Of a DNA stretch of 64,000 nt, positions 40,801-53,900 are shown one piece after another. The translations under genes and the position numbers were made by a program. Source of the stretch: Megalonaias nervosa. Taxonomy: Eukaryota > Mollusca > Bivalvia > Unionida > Unionidae. The notes under the pieces are model-generated. The model saw only the letters and a program-made list of their open reading frames with translations, had not been told where the DNA came from and did not search any database. The number at the start of each line of letters is the position of its first letter. Position 1 is the stretch's first letter. Location of the stretch: positions 62,001 to 126,000 of the forward strand of contig JAECUM010001722.1 in assembly GCA_016617855.1 (NCBI GenBank), given 5' to 3'.

Positions 40801-43800
40801 AGTTTTCATTTGGTTTCTATGAAAATAAGTACATATTATGGTCATCAGAAGACGTTCATGTTGATTAGTCATTGTAGACGTAGAAGAGTTATGGACTATT
40901 TTTGCTGTACAGTCATCATCATCATAAGGGCAGAGGTGCAGCGCTGAAGAGACATGTATATTTATATGAGCAAATTGCTCAGCATTCTTCCAGTTTTTCT
41001 GACATTTCATCGTACACTTTTCAAAATGGCTCCATTAAAGTAGATGTGTCAAAAAATATTGTTTCATCATAATCATTACTCTTGCAGTTTGTGGGAAAGT
41101 TTGATTTTTGTTTAAATCTTTTTCTTTTGATAGACTGGGATTTAAATGTCATAAAGTTCATTTTTAGAAAAGATCTGTGTTATTAATTTTTTTTTATAAA
41201 TAGAACCTATCATCATGATGATCCCAAGGAACTCTAGTAAAATCCCTGGTTTCAACAGAATTTTGTGTGGAAGAAGTAATCATTATTAATCAGTTATTAT
41301 TTTGTTAAAAGAAATCAATGATGCTTCACAGAATCCATACCAGTTCCGAACAGTTGTTTCTTACAGATTTTTTTGTCCAATACTACATGTATGTTGGAAG
41401 CAAGTCATAAGATTAAGCCACATGCAATGGACCTGTTGGCATTTTGCAAGATGGGACTAACTGAACTCTGGAAATGGAATAGAAGGTTTTTGGTCTCACT
41501 TGAATGACTAACATTTTAGTAGTGCATGCACAGAATAATGGTTACTGAGTGAAAATAAGTGTTGGTAAGACTTGTACCACCTTGAGAAAATACATCATTT
41601 GCTTTAGAATTAATATAGATGGTGCACTTAGTAATGAACATGAATGACAGTTTTCAAATTTTAATGGATTTTTTTCAGCTGAAAGAACCCCATTTGCCAT
41701 TTTGGAGAAGACGGTTTCCCACATATCTGCTCTCCTACTCTGTCATGATCTTCATGGTGAGTCTATCTTTGAAGTTTATGTTGCTTGTAATAACAATATC
41801 TAAATGAAATTTGCCTAAAAGTATGAAGTTCAAGCTCTGTTTTAGGTTGTTTAAAATTCATACCAAACATGACCATGTACTGTTGAAACCTCACTAACAG
41901 TAGGCACATTTTTTTGTTGCAGAGTAATGGTGCAGTGGATGGCAAAATAATCTAAAATTACTGTATGCACTTGATTTTGGAGAAGGCAGAATTACAAAAA
42001 TTGCTAACTCACTAGTCATTTTATATCGGGAATTTTTTAGATGAGAGAAATTTTCCAAATGCAGAGAGTACCCTTGCTAACTAACTAGGCACATACTTTT
42101 CTCACAGAGAACAGGATCTTTGAGATGCTGGAACAGCTCACTTGACATAGTTTTGTCATGGGTGCTTTTCAGATTGATGATTTTCAGAACAGTTATGTAC
42201 CCTCAATGGCTCATTAGACACATTTTTTTCAGGGAAGTCTTTAAATCGGAAGGAATAACTCTTAACATGGCTAACACTATCGATAGCTCATTGGAAATTT
42301 TATTTTGTCAGAAGAATCTTTGAGATGGAAAGAACTGCCAAAACATGCCATGCCGCAGTGATAGTTCACTAGATATATAGATTTGGCAGTAGGGTATTTG
42401 AGATTGGAGGTTCGCCAAAACGTGCTTATGTACCATGGCTCACTAGACAGTTTTGGCAGAGGAGACTGTGAAATGTAAGGAATTTTGCATATTTTGGCTG
42501 GTTCCAGATAGGTTACTTTCCCTAAAGCTTTCATATCATTCCGTTACAACTATTTCCAGAAAAAAACCTGTTCTGGTTTTTTTGTGTGTCTTTTTTTCTG
42601 TCTTGTGTCCAGGTTAGAGCCTAATGTCAGTAAGATAGTCTTGGTACATTGTTACTTATAACTAATGCACTGAATGTCATGATTAATGTACAGAATTTAG
42701 AGAAATAAAGGATTAGTGTAGTGATACTTTGACCAGTGTATAGGAGAAAACCCATGGTGAACCCATGTTTGTTTGTTTGTTTGAATAATTAAGCATCTAA
42801 ATGTTTATGTAGCTAAAATTATTTTATTCATGTAAATGAAATAAGTAACAAATTATCTATCCATGTATTTGCATTTTAGAATTCTGTTTTTATTGCTTCG
42901 AAAGTAAACTAACTTACTTGTGTCCATGATATGATTCCTATATTGGTATACAAAGGGAAAGCATCTTTGTAACTTCGGGGCAGACAGTTTTGAAATTGGG
43001 TAGCCACTCTAAGATGTTATTAAGGCCTTTCTGGACCCACTGACAGAATATATTGAACAGTAAAATCACCCACAGATAGAATCTATTACAGGGGTCAGTA
43101 AGTGTAAACATCTACTAGCTGGTGAATCATAAAAATCACTTTTGTGTTGAAATGTCTCTGTTCAATAATTTAACAAATTATTTATTCATTTTTGCTTAAT
43201 TTATTTGGATGGATAAATTGTTAATAGCCATGTTTTTTTGTTATTAATCTGAGATTTGTTTTCTTCACACATTTTTTAATGACATGCAGAAGTTCATAAA
43301 GAAAATAAGGTCCATCAGTGTGAGCTGCACTCAGTTGTTCAACATATAGGTAAATTTATAAATTATTGGCTCCAAAGTACACAACAAAAACATTTCTATT
43401 TATGCTTTAATTGCACTGAATCAGCAACATGCAATTCTAAATTAATGTTACGTAAAAGGTGTTATTATTGTGCCTTTGTTATTGAAATGACTGCCCTTGT
43501 TTACCTGGCTTCAGCATGTCAGGTGATAAAAATAGCATAATTGAGCTATCTTCCTTCAGAGGACCACACAAATCAAACTTGTAACCAGTTAAACCTGATA
43601 ACAAAGAAACATTAGAACAAAACCTGAATTTGGCCAAAGCCTGAACTTGGCCATGGAAATTACACTTTAACCGTTTAACAAAAAAACCCCACTTTATCCA
43701 AGAACGTAATAAAGTCTTTACCATTTGAATATCTCAACAAAATTCTTTATTTTATCCAACTGTCTTGTGCTCTGTGCTTTCTGTGAACCAAAATGTTTAC

Positions 43801-46800
43801 AAAGTTTAAAACTGATAACTTTTCCTATTTTGCAAGAACATGTACGTGAAGTAATCTGATTAAAATCAGATCTCCACTGTCCTTCATGAAGATCTGACAG
43901 CAACAACTTAGAGGTCGTGTTCTCTTGATCTATGGTATTACCATAGTCACTAATTTGATCAGCCACTCAGATGAAGTATTATATCTTCGTGTTTGAGAGA
44001 CTGAGCATTATGGCTGAAGAGCATCAATCTGTGCCAAATGTTTTGATTCACTTTCAAATTTTTGAAAGATACAATCTCCATTGGCAATTAAAAGGTCGCC
44101 AGAACATGACCCCTAATCAGTCGCTGTCAGATAGGACAGTGGAGATCTGATTTTAATCAGATTGGTACATGAGGACACTTGTTATATATCAGAAAATCAT
44201 GGAAACCTTGATATGTATATATATGTAACTGTAATTAAAGTTTATAAATTGCACTTATGTTACTTTGGTTAACATTGTATTCAAGATCATAGTTCTCAAT
44301 TTGATGTGCATTTCTGTAGGACCATCTCTAGCAGACCAGTTCTAGCTTAGTCATCATGTTTATGTTAGTCATAGTGTACAAGGGCTGGGCCCATTACCAG
44401 ACTATAGATAGCCAAAGTCTTCCAATATAAAATACAAACCTAAATCTGGCTGTCAGAGTTAATATTTCTGTCAGCATGTATCGTTGCAACATTTGGCTTT
44501 TTTAAGTAGGAGCATTTCTGGCTGAGAGTCAAAAACTGGCACATTTGAGTGATGACTGGTGCTTATAAAAGTTGTTAGGGCTGCAGAGAAAGAGTATTTA
44601 ACATGCCTAGGTGTATATTGCAAAACCATGGCATTCAGGGCCTCCCTTGGAAATATTTTTCTTTTTCGTCATGAAATTTGCCAAAATAAAAAATTTGGAG
44701 CCACTTTTCAACCATAGGAGCAATTTTGTGCCATGATGCAGGGACTTACATGCATAATATTATATTGGCACTAATTTTAATCTATATAAACATGAGAATA
44801 AAACAAGTTTTACATGTTTTTATTACTTTTCAAAGTACAAGAATAATTATTAATAGATATAACGATACCATTATATCCACATGAAGTTCAGTGTATAGCA
44901 TATGAAAAGCAAGAATGAATAAGAATGTTTCTTTATAACTGATAATACAAAATACTGCTTAGCCTTTATAAACAATGTCACTAACACATCATCAGTATCT
45001 GCCTCATTTTTTTCCCAGACCATTTCTTAAATGCCTTCTTGAAATCAAAATTTTTAACACTGGGCCCATCAATAGAAATTCTCATTAAAGTTTGTTTTAA
45101 TCAGATTCTGGCAACTGAACCCCCTCTCCCTGTCTGCAGTAGAAATAGGAGCAACAAGTAACCTGGTAGCTGCCTAAGATGCAGCCAGATATAAATCTTT
45201 GTTTCTCAGAGCTAGATTAGCCATATTCTTTGTGCTTGATACGGACTTGTAATAAAGTAAATTTGTAATTTTTCATTGATATAAGCAACTCGGGCCCTTT
45301 ACAGTCAGCAACTGGCATCCATGTAGTGGCATTCTTTGTTACTCAGTTAAGTTCATACCACAAAAAAGTGTTATCTAAGTAAATAATCCCTAAAACACTA
45401 AGTAGTCCCAAGTGCGTCTCACACTCACAGTTTGCAATAAACATAAATTAACAACACATGCAAATGACACCAAATCTTTTTGCCGACCTGTTCAACAATA
45501 GTATATCCCTTGGTCATTCCTTATTTCCTACTTCTCACATTTAATTACTTCTCAAAACCAACTGACAGCTTGCAGTAAGCTGCAGTCATGTTCGAATAAT
45601 GTCTTATTCATCTTCGACCAACATGATCCACTGACTGCCGCAGATAGTGAAAACAGGTATTAAGTGGCCCGAGTTGCTTATATAAATGAAAAATTAAAAA
45701 TTTACTTTTCTAAAAATTTGTCGACTGCAACTTTTACCAGTCAGTAAAAAATAGCGCCACTTTAAAAATTCTTTCCCATTTGGCAACAAATGCGAAGCCT
45801 AGCGGAAGCCCTGACATGAATACAGGATTGTTACAATGTCTACTTTCTTCTTTATACCTTCTCTTTTTCTAAAACATTTAGCACATCTGAAATGCAATTA
45901 GCATGGACAGTCAGTCACCCTGCCTTAAATGCTATTCTATGACCACTCAATAATCCTGTTTGTAGGAGATGAAAAATGTGATAGACAAAGTCACCATATA
46001 CTGATCTATGTTATATGTAATATTTCTACTAAATTATGCATGGCTGTGAATGCTATATTATTTATAGTTGGAAAGGGGTCTTCATAATACTTCAAAACAG
46101 CATTCAGTTTAACATTTTTATTTCAAAATATATCACCAAATTTCTTACATCTTTGTTAAAATGTTGTGTTCCAATCTTTATCAGGTTAAAAGCAATAAAT
46201 TGTCCAAACTTCACTTAAAAGAAATTCAAGTTTGTCAAGAATATGCATGACCACGTGCAATTTGAGACCCAGTAAAGTTAACCAACAAAAATTTAGAACT
46301 CAGTATATTGCTCATGACAACTCCATCTGAATCGAAGCTAATACAAGCAGTGTTGACCCTAACCCTTTTATCTACATCTACATTTGTCATCTCACAATTA
46401 CAAGTACCTAGATCATAGCAACAGGCTCATGGCAGCAAATGTTATTTTAAGAACTGACTACTCAGGACAACCGACATGTTAGGACTTCATTTATATGTAT
46501 GACATTAACATGTACAACAGTGTCCAATGCTCAGTCTGAAATTCCATAAACATCAATAACTGGGACCCATAAATGGCAAATGTTCAATTCTGAACATGTA
46601 CTCTGGTACTTTAAACTGCTAAAATAAAGTTAACAGAAATAACAATAGAACCAGTAAATCTTCTTCTTTCAACATTTTACATCTTGACAATTGTAAGGGA
46701 TTCATTTCTAAATTCAAAGTAAGATATTTTAAAATGCAAATTTTTCAGGAAATCCCTTTATGTATCATAATGCCTTGGGCTCACATAGGTAGATACCTGT

Positions 46801-47861
46801 AAATTAAGCAAAGAATTGATAAGCACTATTAAAAATTGGAACTATATGAGATAACCCCTAAGACACACATACTTAAATCCTGAACATAATCAGTCAGTGC
46901 TCTATAATGGTTACCAGTGTTGTAACTGTTTTTCATGTTGTGATAACAAAATGTGACCCCACATTTCAGCAGAAGTAAACAAGGTATTAAAATATATGTA
47001 AATAATGCACTCTTCATTGTAATTTATCTACATGTGACATAACATGTAAATGTACAGTCTGCATAGCTTTGAAAACTACCTGCAGTTGAAGGAAACTCTG
47101 TCAACACCTTTGTATTATAAACATGAAGGCACTCACCAATTAGAATGGTAATGCAATCAGAGTAACTCTCTCAACACCTTTGTATTATAAACATGAAGGC
47201 ACTCACCAATTAGAATGATAGATAATTGGATTGGTAGTGCAATCAGAGTAACACTATACAAGCTTTTGTTGAGATGTATACAAATACCAATTTTTATCGT
47301 AAAATTTTACACAGGAAATCCTTCGAAGAAAACTTATGATATTTTGTACAGTTTATTAACATCACCTAAGTAAAACAACCACAGTTTGACATTGTACCGG
47401 TTGGCTACTTTCTAGATTACTCCATTCTGCATCAATTTGGTGGCCTTTTTTTTAAAAGCAGTGCTTGCATCGTTGATGGCAGTTTCTTCCTCAGCAACCA
47501 TAAGTTCAGCTTCTGTATCTTATATGTTAACATGAATAGAAGTTGTTTTGTACTAAAGTCACAAATTGGTCCACTACATTGATTCTTGATATAAGAGTAC
47601 TAACACTTTCTTGGATTTCTGTCTGAAAAAAAGCAATAAAATGTCATCTAGGCTATGACAATAGAAGCAGCTATATTTTGAAACTTTTAAAAAAGTCTTT
47701 CAAGGGGAAGCACACTCTACTGACCCCAAAAAATGTCTCTGAATCTAAGATAAAACCATTTCTTCTATTACACTGCTGAGTGCTGAAACTATTTGGTTAT
47801 TTGTTGATTTAGCACCAGGACATTGGAATAAAGTGCATTGCCCATGTTGGGACACACACAC

Positions 47862-47902
<41 letters not shown>

Positions 47903-50900
47903 ACAGATGTAACAGCTGAAATAAAATAAATTATATAATATTTGTGTACAAGTAATTAAAATTTCATGCAGTCCAAAATTTCAATAAAAAGAAACAACAC
48001 ACAAATGACTAAAACTATTTTGTCTCATCATCATTGCTGGCCCAAAAAGAGTTATTCCAGGTGAGGATAAGGGGCTGTCTATATAGTACATATGCAAACA
48101 GTCATTTCTTCCTCCCCCCTTTGCAGGGTGTAGTTATTTTTACCCTCTCCCCAGAGCGTATATATGCTTTTGCTTAGTACTCCCCTTCAAACACTGTCAA
48201 TTTGTTTGCATTCTGAATCAAACAGGAGTTTCTTTAGTAACTAGTCTCAATATTTGCATGGGTGAGTCATTGTTTTCAAGCAACAGATGTGATGTGAAAT
48301 TTTGGAGTTACATTTTTTGTTGTTAATTATTTTTAGAAATATTAAAACTGTACATCCCAAATATTGGATGCAGATGACAGTTTTGATTGCCATTTATCAT
48401 TCATTCTGGAAACCAGAAAAGGACACAGGGGCTGATCTAGTTGCTTACAATTTACTTATCAGTTATAAGTGTACTTTAAAAAGCTACACGGGAGGATGCT
48501 TCCCCATTTTCACATGACTTGTATAGCCATGATCACACCTGCTTAATATGCAAGTACTGTATGCTGAATAGTTTACTGCCCTCTCATTGGCCAATTGAAA
48601 ATGATGTACTGCATGAATTTATAACTTCTTTCCATGATGCTTTTCATTTTTAAAATTGGTAAGGGGGTACAGACAAATTGGAAGGTGTGAAAATACTATA
48701 GGTTGTTGTTGGCTATGGCAAATAGGTTTTATTGTAGCTTTAATAAAGTTCATGTCATTAGGTGTGTATGTACTACTTGGTCTTATCCCCACCACTATGC
48801 ACAAATATTCAAAATTCAACTCCCCCCACATTAACATACAGAATAGAGAGTTTCTAACAAAACAAAGTTTAATCCAAAGCCAACACAAGATTCACACTGA
48901 AACTAACAGATGTAAACTCAAAAAGACCCCTAGTGCATTCACTATGTAAATTATTCAAGTGAATAAAAAATAGGCATGGAATGTAAAGCAGCAATTATGT
49001 TATATGCTATGTATATTTTGGAGATGATGAACTGTCCAAAAGTTTTGCAACTTGACATGCACATAGACAAAATCTAAACATAAACTCAACAATGTTTAAT
49101 TCAATCTGCTACTATATCAATGTACATAACTTTTGTGGAGGAAATGAGATGGCAGAATACTAAGCAGAAAGTTGTAATAATCATCTACTTGTATACAAGC
49201 CACAACGAACCACATTGTTATTAAATATTTGCATGGTTATGACCACCACCAATGAAAATAAGAACTGTTACTGGTACCTGTTAAGAATCTGAAACATCAA
49301 TGAAAAAACCCCAACACATTTTGATGTAGATCCAACAAAGTTACTTTTTAATCAGGTATTTATAGTATCATTTGGTTTCAAGATAATTGTCTTATTTTTG
49401 TTCTATAACTTTAACTTCCTTTTCATATATTGCCACTTATTACAATAGTTCCATTATTTCTTTTAAACTGTCACAGTAATTAAACAAAATTAATGCAACT
49501 GAATCCATGAAACGTGTTCATTTAAAGTGTCACATTAGATACTTCATACAAACATACAATGGTAATGCCAATGTTATAATGCTCTGCACTGCTTCCATTC
49601 CATCATTAAAGCATCAGTCTGATGTTTCATCTGATAACTGTTAAATAGTCAAATTTTGTGAAGCTGTTTTCCAAACATCAGAATTATCTATGGGAGCTGG
49701 AGTTGGAATGATTGCATGATGGAATTAAAATCTCCAATGGAGACTCCATTACACACAAGCATTCATTTCTGTCGACAAAAACAAACAAACAAAAAAAAAC
49801 AGTAAACACTCCTTCAACCAATTAACACAAGGTAACTAACGTGAAATCTGCCCCCCCACCCTCGCTGATTCTGTGCGTATCGGTCATCTTGAGTTAACTG
49901 GATAAAGAGAAGTACGTGTTGTTATTATGGTTTTTGACTGATAGAAATGAGCATCTATTACAACAATGTTCGTAATGATTGAATAAATGTATTTTCACTA
50001 GTCTTTTTCCGCCTTTTGATTAGCTTGCTCCAAGGCGGTCAACTGTTTTCTGGGCTGTGCTTTCTCAACCAAACACTGATTTCTTCCACAGTTGAAAACA
50101 TGTCTCACTGCCGTTACTGTGACAGTCTGGCTACATTTGGTTCTTTTTGCAGCGCACATTGTATCAGATGCGAATGATGCAACCCACGTCTCATGAGACT
50201 AAAATTAATGAAGCCGAAGAATTTATTCTTTCATTTTGTAAGAAGATTTATGTTAGCAAAATAAAGACAGATTTTCACTTTATTTATTATTAGTAAAGCT
50301 ACAAATGCTGCATCACGTGGTAGGCTTTTCCCAACCTGTTTATAGCTGACCAATGAGAATGTTTTATAGTTAAATAAATATGGCGTGTATAACAAATTAC
50401 TAAGTGTTCATGGTTGAATGGCCGGACACTTCTTAAATTTAAGATCAAATAAATTATGAATTTGATGATGGGATTCTAAAGTGGAAGTTTTTGATTACAT
50501 TTAGCTTGCACTTTTAGACAGACCTCCAGAGCCAATTTTTTCAATCTCCAGTAGGTGTGATTTTAATGAATAAACAACAGGGGCAGAAGCAATTTTGAAA
50601 CTAAACTACCCTGGCGTATATGCTTTTAAAAGTGCTTTTAAAAGTGCCGTCCCCAGGTCCCATGTATGTTTTAATGCAACAGCCCTGACATGCACAGGTG
50701 TATTTTGACTAAATAGGGCATGTGTCTTCGTAACGATGAGATATTTAATGAGTTTGATTTTCAGACATCTTGCATCATTATTTGTAGAATTGTGACCATG
50801 GAATGTTGCCTCGTAAGGTGCCCATTTTAGCAGTATAACTTTATTAGGGATTATATGATTTCAGCTAAATTCAGCATGCAGATTTTTAATTGATCAGACC

Positions 50901-53900
50901 TTGTATAAATTTGATTTCCAGCATTCAGCTGCATGATTTGGAGGGGTTATATACAAACAAATAAGTTGTTTTCCACCACTTAATGTTATTTTCTGATGTC
51001 ACTAGTCAATTTAGAGAAGACCATAAAGATTCAGATGTAATCCATCTGCCCCAAAGAAATTTGGGATTTTGGTTGTCTTGAAACTAACGAATTCATTTAT
51101 GTGACTTACCTTTGTAACCAAACAACAATTGGAATCCCTTTTTTATCAACCTATTGCATCAGATCTTTCCACAAGTCCACTTTTTATTAGCAGTCTCACT
51201 CTGAATTGAAAACCTATTAGTCCATTCACTTCTTAACTCTTATGTAAACTTTTGAGAAATGTAAATTTCCTTACCTGGCAGCTTTGAATTTGTCATTTTG
51301 TGGTTCTTCTCCACCATGGCCAGTACAGTAATCTGAAAAATAATAAAAAATGGCAGAGAACAACTCTGTGGTCAAGATGAAATGTGGCTCCGCATGCCAA
51401 TCTTCCCAAATTTGAGTTTTGGTTTGTTGCTTTACCGCAGAGCAACAGAAGTATGTTATTTGCTGAGGCTGTTGGAGTAAAATGCAATGCTTTGCCCAAG
51501 AACACACCACAATAGCTGACCAGGCTTGTCCAATCTTAGGATTCAAACCTGCAGTCTTTGAGTTGCAAGTCCAGGACACTAACCACTGAGTGACCACAGT
51601 TTCCCCTAATTTTGGTTTCTGTAGCACAACTTTCTCAGGATTGGCTTTCACAGCATAACTATTAATTCTCGTTGATGTTTAGTTCAGTTCATTTTAGGAT
51701 GCAGTTTATACTGAAGAAATCTTGGATGAATTTGATTTTCAACCATCTGCTTTCCAAGAGACTAATTGAAAGGATATTTTATCATTCATGTGTACCATGT
51801 GGGACCTTTTGACTCGGGGTTTTATCACCCTTGCATTAGCATTACTAATTGGATTTGTGGCAACTTTCTTGCATTTCTGAACTCTTGACTCAATTTGAAT
51901 GGCAGCAACTTAGATAATTTTTTGAAACTAGAGTTATGGTGCATTTGTGTTGGATGCACTCTGCTTTGCATCCACAAAATTACTTTGTTTCAGGTTCTCC
52001 AGGCAATCTGTAGCTTGCATGGTTCCTTGCAAGCAATCAATTCATCGCTAATAATTCTAGTTTTGTCATAGCTTGTGTAACATTTCTGTTTGCAACTTTA
52101 GTAAAGTAATCAGAAATTTTTAATCCATATGTTTTTATATCATGATCAATGTATTGCTTCTCTTGTGTAGATTTAATTGATATTATATTGGACTGTGGAT
52201 AAATATTTAGTACAAACTTGTTATCAATATTGGAAATTATCCTTCTCCCTTCTGTTCTTTAACACCTTGTTAAAAATGGTTACAGAATATTCATAAATTT
52301 AATACTCAAAGAAGGATGTATATTGTGGTAGGAACATTATGCATTAATGATACTGTGAAGCAATATTGGTGCTCTGAGTGGTCCAGAAATTGGTTTTACT
52401 GTATATGAAATAGATTGATAAAATTTTTGTATCTCTTAGCTGACTGATTAATAGAGGGAGGTATCAATGAAATATATTGCACTTTCAGGCATCATTGGCA
52501 ATAGCTGGCGTGGTTGGTGTGATAGCATACCGTGTTTCAACACTGGCGGCGTTGAATTTGCTGCATGACGATGGAACTGTGCGGAGTAATTCTACAATTG
52601 TGAAGGGTACCACAGAAGTCATCTATAAGAATGCCAGCCTTGTCACAACAATCACAGCTGCTCTCATCAACTTGGCACTCATCATCATACTCAATTTTGT
52701 AAGCACTGTTCCCACTTAATATTGTGCAGCTGTTGTCTAATAGTATGCTGTGTGACAGAGGGTAATGTTATACAAGTCATAGGTGGGCAAATCACTTAAC
52801 TCTGAAATCCAAGTAGAAATTGTTTTATTATAATGCTAGTAGTAGAAATTGTTTTATCATAATGATAGGAGTAGAAATTGTTTCATTATAATGATAGGAG
52901 TAGAAGTTATTTTATTATGATGAAGAAGAGTGAAGCAACATGTATTTTTTTTTTTTTTTTTTTTTTTAATCAGTCAAATAAATCTGAGTTTGAACTAGGG
53001 CCGAGTTTGCTGGGGGTAGGGTTTTATTGGAGCCTTTAATACATTGTTGGCTATATCATGCTAAATAAGTGGGATTAAGTGCCTTTCCCAAGGATGTGCT
53101 AAGGCAGCAGAAGCTGGGCTGGCCTTGCCACATATTGAACCCATAACTCATGGATTAAGAGTCCCATGCTCTACTGAGTAGGCTGCCTTGGGCCCCTGTT
53201 GGTTGTACTCAAATAGAAAGTAATACTAGTCAGGATACACTGAACTGCAATGTAATATGACAGTCACTTGTGGGTAATATGATATTTGACTTAGCTGTTG
53301 CTATTTGCATTGCTAGTCGTAGGCATACACAAATCTTGCAAGCCGTATACTCACACCATCATAGGTCTAGTAGTAACGTGACATCAGTAAAAATCCATTT
53401 CAAATTTTTAGAAAAATATACTATACAGAAGTTATATCCTGTTTGCAATAATAATATTATAAAACCCAAAAGAACACAAAATTCTATCAACTACCCAGAT
53501 TTGAGAGGTTGTCATCCCTTATATATTAGAAATGATACAACCCCTGTGTGTATCAATACAGGTTTGGGGACTGGTTTATCACATTAAAGGCAGACTTTTG
53601 TTGATTTCACAGAAAAATCAATCCTTATTTTTACAGTAGTACAGGGCTGAGCAAATCCCATAGCTCGACGTCCCAGATTAGTCATTTTTGAAGTTGGGCA
53701 AGTAAAATTTTCCAAGTCACTAGTCTGGGACAAGTGCTTTTTAAAAAAGTCAGGCTAGTCCTTATTTTCATGCTTTAATCACTATATCTACCTTTATTTG
53801 GCCAATCATGCCCTCCGGGCGTACTGAATACTTGATTCTACCCCTCTTCATGTATACATTTACATCCTGTTACCGCTTGACTGCATATTGGGCTAAGTGA

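Larger units (their letters stand above)
41757..52488 (+). other. Intron 11 (10.7 kb)
   Basis: It holds inverted-repeat elements (43840-44172; 44636-45813), a small duplication near 47.1 kb, two minus-strand coding-like fragments and a SINE. The stretches 41757-43840, 45814-47100, 47902-49997 and 50160-51299 show nothing supportable. Confidence 0.75.

Noticed and set aside
48656..48949. Overlapping 97- and 89-codon ORFs on opposite strands
   Set aside because: Neither has domain signs or convincing splice borders; overlapping opposite frames suggest chance.
51271..51651. 126-codon minus-strand ORF
   Set aside because: It coincides with a SINE, including the Pol III boxes and central motif.
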